Notes: generated by a model not told the origin, from the letters alone. A stretch of 64,000 bases of DNA from Candidatus Poribacteria bacterium (GCA_022820835.1 JAJEET010000158.1:59570-123569), one strand, 5' to 3'. Shown: positions 52,782 to 62,408, numbered from the stretch's first letter. Program-made: numbers and translations.

Positions 52782-54212
52782 ATGCCACAAAATAAACCGC
52801 ACATTCTACTTCTTATTAACGATGAACACCGTCCGGATATCCAGCCAATCGAAGGAGATACGGCTATTCGGATGCCAACGCTCTCTCGGTTTATGGAGGA
52901 AGGCACTTACTTCCGCAACGCTTATACGCCTTCGCCGGTCTGCGTCCCCGCACGTCAGAGTTTCCTTTCAGGACTCTATCCCCGTAACTGTGGAAGTCTC
53001 AACTTCGGCGATCCGATGCCGACGGAGGTCCGAACAATCCCAGGACAATTAGGAAACTACGGCTACTACACCTGCTGCGCGGGTAAGATGCACTTCGTTG
53101 GTACGGATGTGATGCACGGCTGGCGAGAACGAATCGGACGCGATATTATCGGCAATAACGGCTATCCATACGGCACTGTTAAGGACGAACACCACGCACA
53201 GATTACACCAGAACCCGGCACCGGCATGAAGCGCGACAAAACGGCTCAGGAAATCCGAGATGCACAACCCGGCATCGGACACTGGATGCTCCACGACCAA
53301 TACAATGTAGATGGCGCAGTACTGTTCCTTGAGGAGTATTTCGTCAACGCCTCTTATGACCGTCCAAAAGCCAATCCACTCTGTATGGCAGTAAGCCTCA
53401 TCGCACCACACTATCCGTATCAGTGTCCACTCGACCTGTTCAATTACTACATGCCGCGCGTAGAACCGATTGTTGAAGAACCGAATGAGCAGTTTGGCTA
53501 CAGCGATTTCTTTAGAGTGCAAGTTGGAAAAGATGTAACCTACCGTCAAGCGCACCGAGCAACCGCGGCGTATTACGGGATGATTGAATGGATGGACGCA
53601 CAATTCGGTCGGGTCATTGAGAAACTTGAACACCTGAACGTCTTAGACGATTTCATCATCGTCTTCCTTTCTGATCACGGTGAGATGCTCGGCACAAAAG
53701 GGTTGTGGGAGAAACAGAGTTACTTTGAGGCTTCGGCGCGTGTACCACTCTCTATCTGGTACCCGAAACGATTCGGGAGAGAATCGAGAATCGTTGAACA
53801 CAACGTATCGTTAGTCGATCTGTTCCCAACACTATGTGAATTGGCAGAGATCCCCGCACCCGATGAACTTGATGGACGCTCGCTCGTACCGTTGATTGAT
53901 GGAAATACAGCCGACTGGGACGATGACGACACCGTTTATAGCGAACTCTGGCGCGCCCAAAATGGTCCCTCTGTGATGGTTAAGGAGGGGTGTTTAAAGT
54001 ATTTCAGATTTGACAACGACAAAGGGTGGCCCGAACAACTCTTTGATCTCTCCAAAGACCCAGATGAACGAAATAACCTGATTGACATACCAGATTATGC
54101 CGACGCGCTTTCAAGGCTGCGCGCAAAAGCCGACGCATTACCTACACCGCGACGCAAAGATAAGAACAACAGATTTATTGACCCACATCGTCCTATTGCC
54201 ACTACACGTTAA
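52782..54212 (+). CDS. Type I sulfatase (second copy in window)
   Basis: 476 residues from ATG 52782; a longer frame starts at a TTG in repeat-like sequence. HILLLINDEHRPD supplies metal ligands, the formylglycine motif is CVPAR (C54-R58), SDHGEMLGTKGLWEK lies in the C-terminal half and LFDLSKDPDERNNL near the end. No signal peptide. It differs from the sulfatase at 17921 and is not its close paralogue. The hydrolysed sulfate ester is unknown. Downstream of the PhyH pair on the same strand. Confidence 0.9.
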   Translation: MPQNKPHILLLINDEHRPDIQPIEGDTAIRMPTLSRFMEEGTYFRNAYTPSPVCVPARQSFLSGLYPRNCGSLNFGDPMPTEVRTIPGQLGNYGYYTCCAGKMHFVGTDVMHGWRERIGRDIIGNNGYPYGTVKDEHHAQITPEPGTGMKRDKTAQEIRDAQPGIGHWMLHDQYNVDGAVLFLEEYFVNASYDRPKANPLCMAVSLIAPHYPYQCPLDLFNYYMPRVEPIVEEPNEQFGYSDFFRVQVGKDVTYRQAHRATAAYYGMIEWMDAQFGRVIEKLEHLNVLDDFIIVFLSDHGEMLGTKGLWEKQSYFEASARVPLSIWYPKRFGRESRIVEHNVSLVDLFPTLCELAEIPAPDELDGRSLVPLIDGNTADWDDDDTVYSELWRAQNGPSVMVKEGCLKYFRFDNDKGWPEQLFDLSKDPDERNNLIDIPDYADALSRLRAKADALPTPRRKDKNNRFIDPHRPIATTR

Positions 54213-54273
54213 AATAAGGACCCCCTAAAACAGATTGTTATTTTAAGAACCGATTGTCTGTTCTCGCCAAAAT

Positions 54274-55473
54274 ATGAAATTTAACGTCACCACTTTCAAA
54301 CGTCCGAAGTTCACCTATTACATTGTGATCCTGTGTTGTATCGTTCAAGCGATACAGTTGATGAGTGCCGGATGTAGTCATACCAAGCCGTATTACCATC
54401 CTGATATACCCGATATTGGAAAGCGTGAGAGCGAAATAGGTGGCGTGCTGCGTTATCGTCTCTTATTACTCGGTGATGGCGGTGCGCCGAAACCGGATGA
54501 ACCTGTCTTGCAAACCCTCGGCGAATGGGCGCGAAAGGACGCTGCGAAAACGAGTATCGTGTTTTTAGGGGACAATATGTACCCGGACGGGATGACGGAA
54601 CGCCGAAAACATGAAGCAGCGACGCGCCTCGGACCGCAAATCTCTGTTATCAAGGATACGGGTGTACATGGGTTCTTTATTCCGGGAAACCACGATTGGG
54701 CAAGCGGAGAATCGGAAGGTTATAGCGCGCTGCTCACACAAGAGAAGTTTATCAACGCTGCGCTTCCAGGAGAACCGAATTTTTTGCCAACTGGAGGTTC
54801 ACCCGGTCCTGTTATGCTTGAGCTGCCAAAAGTTCACCCGGCAGTGCGGCTCATCATTCTCGATACACAGTGGTGGCTCCACCAACACGAAAAACCGCAG
54901 AAATCACCCGAAACTGTTATAACAGAGCTGATAGCACTGTTAGATACGAAACTACCCGTTATTGTTATCGGACACCATCCTTTGCAAAGCTACGGTCCAC
55001 ACGGCGGCTACTTTGACTGGAAATCTCATTTTTTTGCTGCCAGAGTTGTAAAGAAATGGCTCTGGATTCCAACCCCGATTCTCGGTTCAATGTATGCGTA
55101 TACAAGAGGGCACCTTTATAAACTCGATCAAGATATAGGCAGCGCACGCAACAAAAATATGGTAGCACAACTCAACCAAGCATTTTCTGTGCGGAAACCA
55201 GCACATCAAGAAGGCACTCCCCTTTTGATATACGCTTCAGGACATGAACACTCGCTACAAGTCCTGAAAGGTGATACTGTTGACTATCTTCTTGTCAGTG
55301 GTGCTGCCGCGAGTCGGAAAGTAACAGAAGTGATGTCTGGGGCAAATACCCTATTCGCGCATCAGCATACCGGTTTCATGGCGGTGGACTTTCTCACCGA
55401 TGGGAAGGTCTTGTTGCGGGTGGTTGAACCTGAAGGTAGAGGTGTTCTCTTTCACCGATGGCTGACTTTTTAG
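54274..55473 (+). CDS. Calcineurin-like metallophosphoesterase, lipoprotein candidate
   Basis: 399 residues. N-terminal hydrophobic segment 15-32 with a lipobox-like LMSAGC. Metal-site motifs: LLLLGDGGAP (GD), FLGDNMYPDG (GDN), IPGNHDWA (GNHD), VIGHHPLQS (GHH), ASGHEHSL (GHEH), so the site is complete and the enzyme should be active in the periplasm or at the outer face. Substrate unknown; purple-acid-phosphatase-like spacing. Confidence 0.87.
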   Translation: MKFNVTTFKRPKFTYYIVILCCIVQAIQLMSAGCSHTKPYYHPDIPDIGKRESEIGGVLRYRLLLLGDGGAPKPDEPVLQTLGEWARKDAAKTSIVFLGDNMYPDGMTERRKHEAATRLGPQISVIKDTGVHGFFIPGNHDWASGESEGYSALLTQEKFINAALPGEPNFLPTGGSPGPVMLELPKVHPAVRLIILDTQWWLHQHEKPQKSPETVITELIALLDTKLPVIVIGHHPLQSYGPHGGYFDWKSHFFAARVVKKWLWIPTPILGSMYAYTRGHLYKLDQDIGSARNKNMVAQLNQAFSVRKPAHQEGTPLLIYASGHEHSLQVLKGDTVDYLLVSGAAASRKVTEVMSGANTLFAHQHTGFMAVDFLTDGKVLLRVVEPEGRGVLFHRWLTF

Positions 55474-55518
55474 GGCTTTAACCTGATTACAGTTCCTCTG
55501 GATAACAGGTTAAGAAGT

Positions 55519-56451
55519 CTACATCCCCTTGCCATCCAAATATTTGAGTGGAGTTTCAACGATGTAATCTCCTGAATTCTCAAGGAACTGTTGGACGAGA
55601 AAGACGTGTCCAGCACCGATAATCAACAGAATTCGATCGTCGGTTGATTCGGTGATGCGCGTCAAGTTCACAAAGATTTTGAGATTCCGAGTATACCATA
55701 AATGCCCAACCCAATTGGCGCCCGGGTACTGATCGCCGAGCCCAACACGCGCGATTCGTAAGTACTGCTGATGTTCAGCGAATCTACCTTCAGGCTGATT
55801 GAATCGTCTGTACATGTCGGTTATCGGTTCGTACTTCTCAGGTTCAATCCAGATTGTGCCATCTGCATCCTGTGTAACCTTCCCTCCAGCCGTAGAAGGT
55901 TGCCCCATGAGGTGTTCTTGATTGTGTGCTTTTGCGAATTTGTTGTAGTCTACCAGATCCCAATCAAAGTCCTCTCGGAAAAAACCGTCAGGTTTCTGAG
56001 AGTAGTTTCGGGAATAATCTACGCAGAATACCTTTGAATGCCCGAGTTGTTTTGCTAATCGATAACCGATCTGGTTCCCTTCACCGCGTGTCAGTTGATA
56101 TGTTCCTTTCAGATAATCTTGATACTCTGCATTGATTTCAGCATTCCGTGAAAAATCTACCTCAAGTGCTATCTTGGTAGGATTAAACGCCTTGAGTTGT
56201 TCGACCAACTGCCTGATTTCGCGTTGGCGTTTGGGGGCAAGGATATCATCCATTTTATAATTAAAACCATCCATTCCCGGATTCGCTAAGTGTCCGCTGC
56301 CGAGAATCATGACTGTCGGTTTTTCCGTTATTTGCGTAACATTCTCTGTAGATAGGTTAGTCTGGTCATTGCTTACAACTACGCCGACTGTAAATAACAC
56401 AGCGGCGAGTAACGTCGTTAAGTAGAACTTATATTTTGCTACGACTTTCAT
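55519..56451 (-). CDS. DUF5694-like protein, membrane-anchored or secreted
   Basis: 310 residues. A signal or anchor helix (about 10-28), then TVMILGSGHLANPGMDGFN, which resembles the start of DUF5694 proteins, followed by PTKIALEVDF, DYSRNY and a C-terminal DRILLIIGAGHVFLVQQFLE. The HL...AGH pattern is like TraB/ChaN-type proteins that bind metal or haem. GGAGG precedes the ATG. Confidence 0.65.
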   Translation of the reverse strand: MKVVAKYKFYLTTLLAAVLFTVGVVVSNDQTNLSTENVTQITEKPTVMILGSGHLANPGMDGFNYKMDDILAPKRQREIRQLVEQLKAFNPTKIALEVDFSRNAEINAEYQDYLKGTYQLTRGEGNQIGYRLAKQLGHSKVFCVDYSRNYSQKPDGFFREDFDWDLVDYNKFAKAHNQEHLMGQPSTAGGKVTQDADGTIWIEPEKYEPITDMYRRFNQPEGRFAEHQQYLRIARVGLGDQYPGANWVGHLWYTRNLKIFVNLTRITESTDDRILLIIGAGHVFLVQQFLENSGDYIVETPLKYLDGKGM

Positions 56452-56510
56452 AAAACCTCCTTTTCCGAACTCACGTTCCTTTAGCTATACAATCATACAT
56501 TGTACGCGAA

Positions 56511-56539
56511 ATAGGCAGGACATATGTTGTCCTGCCTAT
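56511..56539 (-). terminator. Hairpin terminator of the small membrane-protein pair
   Basis: ATAGGCAGGACA (56511-56522) and TGTCCTGCCTAT (56528-56539) pair perfectly over 12 bp around TATGT. It overlaps the stop codon of the gene ending at 56536 and is followed on the minus strand by a short T run. Confidence 0.65.
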
Positions 56540-56871
56540 GATTCATTTTCTCCGTTGCGATTCTGACGGGCGTACTTTAGATATTCCAGATTCTGAAGGT
56601 GTAGTTCAGTCTCTTCCAATTGAGAGCGGATTTCCTGCAAATCCCCAACAATCTGTTTTAAACCGGCATCCACCTGACGGTAAGCCTGTTCGCCTCTGTT
56701 TGGTTTATACCCTGATGCTTTCAGGGAATACGAGGTTCCCTGCCAGACACATACGAGTGTCGTGATTGTTGTTGCCCCCGCAATTATTGCTACAGTAGTG
56801 GTAAATGCAGCGGTAAATTTAAAAAGAAAGAAAAATCCTATTATAAGAAAAATTATTAGTAACGCAGACAT
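56536..56871 (-). CDS. Small membrane protein with C-terminal coiled coil
   Basis: 111 residues. Two hydrophobic helices (about 2-20 and 25-45) separated by FKFTAAFTT, the motif LVCVWQGTSY, then a heptad coiled coil (about 68-100, QIVGDLQEIRSQLEETELHLQNLEYL). GGAGGAGG lies before the ATG. The neighbouring gene at 56886 shares the CVWxGxSY motif and a coiled-coil tail, so the two are paralogues in one operon; phage-shock-like or stress membrane roles are possible, not shown. Confidence 0.7.
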   Translation of the reverse strand: MSALLIIFLIIGFFFLFKFTAAFTTTVAIIAGATTITTLVCVWQGTSYSLKASGYKPNRGEQAYRQVDAGLKQIVGDLQEIRSQLEETELHLQNLEYLKYARQNRNGENES

Positions 56872-56885
56872 GACTGTCCTCCTCC

Positions 56886-57113
56886 TTACCCATCCACGCC
56901 TTTAGCGATTTTGATGAGCCGTTCCACTTCCTTTTTGAGGACAGCAATTTCTTGTTGAACGTCTGCCACCTGCTGCTGCAGTGTCATCATTTCACGCTCT
57001 GACGCTCCTTTTGTCAACCCGTCTCTTTTTTGAACGTAAGAAATACCCATCCAGACACATCCGAGCGTTATTACCATGATGCTTCCAAATATAATAGAAA
57101 CAATTTGTACCAT
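56886..57113 (-). CDS. Small membrane protein with coiled coil, paralogue of the next gene
   Basis: 75 residues from ATG 57113 (GGAGGAA 6 bases before). One hydrophobic helix (about 3-24, IVSIIFGSIMVITLGCVWMGISYV), then the coiled coil MTLQQQVADVQQEIAVLKKEVERLIK. The CVWMGISY motif matches CVWQGTSY in the 111-residue protein 14 bases downstream. An adjacent tyrosine recombinase lies 95 bases upstream on the same strand. Confidence 0.7.
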   Translation of the reverse strand: MVQIVSIIFGSIMVITLGCVWMGISYVQKRDGLTKGASEREMMTLQQQVADVQQEIAVLKKEVERLIKIAKGVDG

Positions 57114-57208
57114 TTTCACTTCCTCCAACTTTTAAATAAAATGTAGTCTTATTTTATTAGAGTCAGCAGAAGAGAAAAAGAGAGTAAAAAACTACGCAAA
57201 ATTGATTT

Positions 57209-57976
57209 TTAGACAAATCTTGATGATGTTTCCTTGTCTGGTGGCTGAAGAGGTTGCTCTGATTCCTCTTTCTCCAGCAGACGCGCAACATCATATCCTC
57301 TACGGAGCAATTCGATCAAAAGTTCACCATCTGCGGCATCATTTACCGAACTTAACGTTTTCGTACTTACGTTAGATTCGGCATGGATCGACATCGCCTC
57401 CGACGCTTCGCGGACACCAGCATAGTTCACCCCTAAGTACCGCTGGGTTGTTACAACACTTTTATGCCCTAACATCTCTTGCACAGCATAAATATCGTTC
57501 GTCTGCTCATAGAGACGCTGCGCATAAGATTTCCGTAAGGAATGCGTGCCGAGTTTTCCGTTCAATCCAGCAGCCTCAAACGCTGGCTTTAGCACGTCGT
57601 GCGCTGCGATACGCGACATCGCTTTCCGTCCTTTGCCTTTCCGTGATGTAAACAGCGGACGATTGGGATCAACATCTCCAAATAATTCGCTATGCCAAGC
57701 AATAAGTGCCTCAATCGCCTCTCTGCCATCAACATTAACAGGCACGGCTCTTGATACCTCGCCACCTTTCACGATGCTCCGGTCAAACAGCAAATCCTTG
57801 ACAGGCTTGTTATTCTGCCATACATCACCTACCTTCAAGGCAAGCAGTTCACTAATCCGCGCACCGACGGACACCCCTAACATAAATAGGTTCCGATTCC
57901 GAATAGCAAATGTGCCCTCAAAAGCCTCTGAAACTTTTCGGATTTCAGCATTGTCTAATGGCCTTGTCCCTTTCAT
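57209..57976 (-). CDS. Tyrosine recombinase (phage-integrase family, catalytic domain only)
   Basis: 255 residues. The complete active site is present: R40 (GARISELLAL), K70 in the beta hairpin, H145 and R148 (THSLRKS), H171 (LGHKSV) and Y180 (TQRYLG). The N-terminal core-binding domain is missing, as in some plasmid and chromosomal Xer-like or small-element recombinases. Residues 195-255 form a charged C-terminal tail. The ribosome site AGGAG lies 7 bases before the ATG. No att-like repeats were identified; nearby small membrane genes may be cargo. Confidence 0.88.
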   Translation of the reverse strand: MKGTRPLDNAEIRKVSEAFEGTFAIRNRNLFMLGVSVGARISELLALKVGDVWQNNKPVKDLLFDRSIVKGGEVSRAVPVNVDGREAIEALIAWHSELFGDVDPNRPLFTSRKGKGRKAMSRIAAHDVLKPAFEAAGLNGKLGTHSLRKSYAQRLYEQTNDIYAVQEMLGHKSVVTTQRYLGVNYAGVREASEAMSIHAESNVSTKTLSSVNDAADGELLIELLRRGYDVARLLEKEESEQPLQPPDKETSSRFV

Positions 57977-58052
57977 CTAAAACTCCTTCGTATAAGTGCT
58001 TACATATAGGAAATAAAACGAAATAAAAACTTTATCGGTTACCCTGTACGTG

Positions 58053-59471
58053 TTAGACAGGTGCTGATCTCCTTCCTGTTGAACTGGCACAAAGTTCACA
58101 CACTAACTGCTCCAAAACACAGGAATCATCAGTGCCGCTTGTCTTCAACTCGGTATCAACGATAAGGGTCTTTTCGATTGCATCGACCAACTCATCCACT
58201 GTAAAAGCGTGGAGTGTCTGAAAAATTTTATACGCGACATACGGATTCTGTTTCAGAATGTTATGTGTAGCCGCCTTAGGTAAGGTGTCAGCGACTTCTC
58301 CGGCAAGTGGTTGGAAGATATTTTTCGTAAATTCAGCAAACGGCATACGGCTTCGCATGGGTCGAAGTTCTTTTTTGTCAGCAATAAGCTTGGCTTGGAG
58401 CGCGAACCGGAAATGGCGTGTGATTGATGCATTCACTGCAATAGGTTCTTGATCATTCGCTAATACTTCGTGAAGGCTCTTTACGGCTTGTCCAACCGAG
58501 CGTTTCCCGATTGCATCCGTTAGATCAAAAATGCTGTCAAACGTATTCTGTGTCACCATATTTCGGACATCTTGTTCGTCGATTTGGCGTTTATCGCCAA
58601 CAAAGTTGACGATTTTATTGATTGATTCAGCGATTGTGTGCATATCGCCGCCGGTTCTTGTCCGAAGAAGAGAGAACGCCCGCGGTGTTATCTGTTTACC
58701 ATATTCAGTGAATTTGTCTGAAACCTTCTTATAGAGTGGATCCCGGTTCAGTGACGACCCCGCTTCCACCGGATCAAAAGAGCGGTAGCGTCCGACAGTC
58801 TCAATGGCTTTAACAACTTGGTTCCGTTCATTAACGGATCCGTGTACTGTAAATATCAACACACTATGCTTCGGTAGATCACCTTGTAGCCAATCGAGGA
58901 GTACAGCAACATCACCCGTATCATCAGGCTCCGCAGTGGCATAAGTGTCAAGTTGCTGGGCGATCTGCGGTAAGCGTTCCAAGAAACCACGCTCTTCATC
59001 CGTGAGTTTCGTGCTTAACTCATCAATGAGTGAATCGACAGCATTTACGTAGTTGAAATCATTTTCAGCAATCTGATGTGGACTCACCTCTAATAGTTTT
59101 GCCAATGTAGAGATAGATTTTTGTGGATTCGTAGTTTCAATTTTAAATGCGTTTCGGACAATTGTTATCGGTACTGTACGTTGCTGAACCTTAAAGAATG
59201 GCGCGTCTCGGACAACAACAACTCGTCGTTCTGCCATGACCGGATAGAGGTCAACCTGCGTCAAAATTTCTCGAATTGTTATATTTGCATCCTCTAAAAA
59301 AGTGAGGTTGAAATCGCGCGTTTCCGGGTCAAGTAGATGGTCAAGCATCTGTTTGAGGGTCCCCTCAATAAGAAAACTCTCCTCACCACAAAGCAGATAT
59401 ACCGGAAACACTTTATTGTTTTGGAGTTCTCGGGAAATATTGGGTGGTGGGGTTGCTCGTTTCTGTTTCAT
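58053..59471 (-). CDS. holA: DNA polymerase III delta subunit with insertion
   Basis: 472 residues against the usual about 340. PVYLLCGEESFLIEGTL is the family start; VVVVRDAPFF follows; then an extra stretch of about 85 residues (about 100-195, helical, with a KTLSKLLEVSPHQI-like block) before PKHSVLIFTV; the rest carries SLLRTRTGGDMHTIAESINKI and the C-terminal collar (HFRFALQAKLIADKK). Delta loads the beta clamp as part of the clamp loader. The dnaE gene at the left edge encodes a different subunit; no other replisome gene is near. AAAGGA lies before the ATG. Confidence 0.88.
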   Translation of the reverse strand: MKQKRATPPPNISRELQNNKVFPVYLLCGEESFLIEGTLKQMLDHLLDPETRDFNLTFLEDANITIREILTQVDLYPVMAERRVVVVRDAPFFKVQQRTVPITIVRNAFKIETTNPQKSISTLAKLLEVSPHQIAENDFNYVNAVDSLIDELSTKLTDEERGFLERLPQIAQQLDTYATAEPDDTGDVAVLLDWLQGDLPKHSVLIFTVHGSVNERNQVVKAIETVGRYRSFDPVEAGSSLNRDPLYKKVSDKFTEYGKQITPRAFSLLRTRTGGDMHTIAESINKIVNFVGDKRQIDEQDVRNMVTQNTFDSIFDLTDAIGKRSVGQAVKSLHEVLANDQEPIAVNASITRHFRFALQAKLIADKKELRPMRSRMPFAEFTKNIFQPLAGEVADTLPKAATHNILKQNPYVAYKIFQTLHAFTVDELVDAIEKTLIVDTELKTSGTDDSCVLEQLVCELCASSTGRRSAPV

Positions 59472-59783
59472 CAGGTTTTCCTTTAGATGTAATTCGGTAG
59501 GAAATAGTTGATCGAATATGCAGCGGAATTATGAGTCTGGAAACAAAAAGCCACCTCGGATTGGGTAGGCACTATTACCTATACCATTTGTAAATAATGT
59601 TATCACATTACCGATTTTCGTGAAACACGTAGCACTGCGGAACAAACTAACAGTTTATGCTACATAAAGAGAGGTTTGTTAACAGAAATGGTATTAGGTG
59701 TTTCCACAATAGGGTTTGGAAAGCAATTTTCCATACAGACACATAACGATTGGCTACGGCAGACTGCCATCTGTTGGGATTGC
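59472..59783. other. Non-coding spacer between holA and the zinc-ribbon gene
   Basis: About 310 bases without a supported gene. A short palindrome GGTACC-CTTCT-GGGTACC (about 59800) is actually inside the zinc-ribbon gene. The spacer shows AT-rich text and no clear promoter or repeat. Confidence 0.5.
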
Positions 59784-59966
59784 TCAAGTAGCACTATCTT
59801 TAACGGTACCCTTCTGGGTACCAGCGGTAGCGAACGCAGAGAAGCGTTTCTTTGTGTCATGTGTGCCACAACTGGGACATTCCACAGGTTTGTCGGCGTT
59901 ATGCGAGCGTTCAAGCACTTCAAATTCAGCACCGCAGTCCTTACAGCGATATTCAAAAATTGGCAT
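59784..59966 (-). CDS. FmdB-type zinc-ribbon protein
   Basis: 60 residues. MPIFEYRCKDCGAEFEVL is the FmdB family start, with the CXXC pair repeated as ECPSCG. The tail KRFSAFATAGTQKGTVK is short. These small regulators bind one zinc. GAGGA lies 5 bases before the ATG. It begins 9 bases after the stop of the CARDB protein gene on the same strand. Confidence 0.9.
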   Translation of the reverse strand: MPIFEYRCKDCGAEFEVLERSHNADKPVECPSCGTHDTKKRFSAFATAGTQKGTVKDSAT

Positions 59967-59975
59967 CGTTTTCCT

Positions 59976-62408
59976 CTAAGCCGTGATGGGCCGAATAACC
60001 AACTTTATCTTTGTTCCTTTAGCTGGAATCACATTGGTATTGACCCGATACGTTCTGTCGTCAGTACCCGTCGGTAAAGGGTGATTGAAAATGGAATCTG
60101 GATCTCGGTAGACAGCAACAATATTATGGAAAAGTTGGATGGTCAATTGGTTGTTTTTAAGTCTACCACCCGTGAAAACCCAAGGTGTCTCCTGCATCGG
60201 CTGCTCTTTGAAGACGTTCCATAGGAGTTCACGGGCGCGGCGTGAAATGACTTTATCGCCTTGGTTCCACTCTATCCAAATTTCAACAGGCGAACCTTTA
60301 GGCTCTCGTGGGTCACCTTCAACCGAAAGGTTCATCCCTGGTTCCAATTCTAAGGCAGCAAGCACTGTAAATATATGAATCGGTTCCGCGTCAACGATCA
60401 AAATACTTTCATGGGTTTTGCCGAGTTTACCACACGCCAAGAATTCAATAATAATATCTGCGCCGACAATATTAATCTCACCGGGTATTGTTACTTCACG
60501 TTTACTGGTGTCCAAAGTAACATTTCCCAGCTTATAAACGTTTTCGCTAATCTGCTGCGGTGTCATTTGCAACTCCGTCGCTGACGTGGATTGTGGATAG
60601 ACGGTAATCTTTTCGGAAGCGGTATTGTCGCTTTTATCTGTATCGATGATGTCAATGCGCGCCACCAGTTCTATATCTCCATCAGTTGCAGGCACCCAAT
60701 CCGCTGAAACAACGGTCTCTTGAAGTTTTGGTGTCCAGAGAACTTCGGTTCCACTAACTTCCTCGTCATCTACATAAAATCTTATATTCAGAATTCCATC
60801 AAAAGGTGTTCCGGTATTGCGTAGGGTTGTGCTGAGTCGAACAGCTTCGCCGACACGTGGCGAAGGTGGTGAAAATCGGAGACTTTTTGGTACAATCCCG
60901 ATATTCGGTTCCGTCGGTCCTGCGAGTGCGTGGCTTAAAGTCATCACAGCAAAACAGGTCGCCAAGAAATCGCTCTCTGAACCGCTCCATCTTCCGTCAG
61001 GTTCCTGCTGTGCCACCATCATTTGTGAGATTTCGTTGTACCAATTATAGCCAGCAAATGTGTCTAAAGTCGGCGGAATGTCACTGAACCGTTGCAATGA
61101 GAGTAGGTAATAATAGAGCCATGAATTAGAGCCGGGGTTTCGGGTCAATGTCCAATGCCTTTTTATCCATGCGATACCTTTTTGGATCTGTGGATCATCA
61201 ACAGGGACCCCACATGCGCGCAGTGCCCACAGCCCAGTTGCTGTCATACTACCGTAGACACCGATTGCCCACGGAGAGCCATCATCAACTAAATTATAGA
61301 GCCATCCACCAGTTTCGGTTTGGTTTCGGCGTATCCACTGCTCCGCGCGTGCCCATGTATCCGCTGGAATATTCAACCCCCACTGCTTCGCAGCATAAAG
61401 TGCGTAAATAACCATGTTCATGTGTGCGCCATCGGCAGTAAAACCGTAGCCCCAACCGCCATCGTCCCGTGGATCGGCGAAATCGTCGTCGGCAACAGGG
61501 AGCTGCTTTTCGATTAATCGGTTTAAAGCAAATTGCGCACGCTCCCTATACGCCTCATCTTGGATCGTTACAAGAACCGGAATAATTACTGCATATTGAT
61601 AAACAGCGAACTCGTTCCAGTCCTGTGCTAACAGAAATTCCAAACCGTTCTTAACAGATGGGTGCGAAGGCGTATGTCCGGTTGCAAGCAAGGCTTGCAA
61701 CGCGAGTGCTGTCTCCTGCGTCTGATCTTCACCGAAATTCCAGACGGCATCCGGCTCGAAATTTTCAGCCAAACCTTCCAGGCTTGCTTGACATGTAACA
61801 CAGATTAGGATAAGTTGATTTTCAGTGCCACATTGCAAACAGGTTCGGCTATGTCTTCCTTGTTGCGCTTTTATCCAATCGACACCTTTCGTTAGTGCGT
61901 TCTGGATCTGCTCGGACGTAACAGTGGGAAACGTCCGTGTTTGCGCGTCAATCGTTGTATATGCGATATTATTGCTTTCATCCGCTTCTTCAATATGTTT
62001 AGCATCCTTGGGGTTAACGACGGCGTAAATTTCTGTCTTGCCGGGGGGTGGTTGCCAACGCGTTTCTACCGATTGCGTCTCTCCGGGTTTCAACTCCAAA
62101 ATTACATCTTTACAGACGATTTGGAGCGGCTTTGTTGCTGGGTCGCCTTCGTAAAGGTCAACAACGAGATCTTCATTCATCGTAGGGGTCGCGTCCCCAA
62201 TGTTTTCCACTTTAACCGAGATCGTAATCTCTTCCCCTTCAACCGGTGTCCGGTTAGAAAAAGTAATACTATTAGCATCAACACGAAAATCTGGTAGCTG
62301 TGCGAATCCGGTTGTGGCGAACAACCCGATAAAAAATATTCCGATCCCGATTTTTAACAGGATGCCCTGAAAGCCTATAGGTTGGGTCAATGAGGGATAT
62401 CTAATCAT
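59976..62408 (-). CDS. Secreted CARDB / alpha-alpha toroid / CARDB / YdjY protein
   Basis: 810 residues from ATG 62408. Signal segment about 19-37. A CARDB-type beta sandwich (about 42-155, VDANSITFSNRTPVEGEEI), a Cys-rich segment CLQCGTENQLILICVTC that looks like a zinc ribbon (about 189-205), an alpha-alpha toroid resembling squalene-cyclase/prenyltransferase repeats (about 160-505, GWGYGFTADGAHMNM, ETGGWLYNL, DGRWSGSESDF), a second CARDB domain (about 515-610), and a YdjY-like end (about 630-700, REVTIPGEINIVGADIIIEF, LGKTHESILIVDAEP). Likely surface-exposed, function unknown. The toroid lacks an obvious DxDD cyclase motif. Confidence 0.8.
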   Translation of the reverse strand: MIRYPSLTQPIGFQGILLKIGIGIFFIGLFATTGFAQLPDFRVDANSITFSNRTPVEGEEITISVKVENIGDATPTMNEDLVVDLYEGDPATKPLQIVCKDVILELKPGETQSVETRWQPPPGKTEIYAVVNPKDAKHIEEADESNNIAYTTIDAQTRTFPTVTSEQIQNALTKGVDWIKAQQGRHSRTCLQCGTENQLILICVTCQASLEGLAENFEPDAVWNFGEDQTQETALALQALLATGHTPSHPSVKNGLEFLLAQDWNEFAVYQYAVIIPVLVTIQDEAYRERAQFALNRLIEKQLPVADDDFADPRDDGGWGYGFTADGAHMNMVIYALYAAKQWGLNIPADTWARAEQWIRRNQTETGGWLYNLVDDGSPWAIGVYGSMTATGLWALRACGVPVDDPQIQKGIAWIKRHWTLTRNPGSNSWLYYYLLSLQRFSDIPPTLDTFAGYNWYNEISQMMVAQQEPDGRWSGSESDFLATCFAVMTLSHALAGPTEPNIGIVPKSLRFSPPSPRVGEAVRLSTTLRNTGTPFDGILNIRFYVDDEEVSGTEVLWTPKLQETVVSADWVPATDGDIELVARIDIIDTDKSDNTASEKITVYPQSTSATELQMTPQQISENVYKLGNVTLDTSKREVTIPGEINIVGADIIIEFLACGKLGKTHESILIVDAEPIHIFTVLAALELEPGMNLSVEGDPREPKGSPVEIWIEWNQGDKVISRRARELLWNVFKEQPMQETPWVFTGGRLKNNQLTIQLFHNIVAVYRDPDSIFNHPLPTGTDDRTYRVNTNVIPAKGTKIKLVIRPITA

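Noticed and set aside
59660..59956. 98-residue minus-strand frame overlapping the zinc-ribbon gene
   Set aside because: Overlaps FmdB in another frame; FmdB has clear CXXC pairs and a ribosome site.
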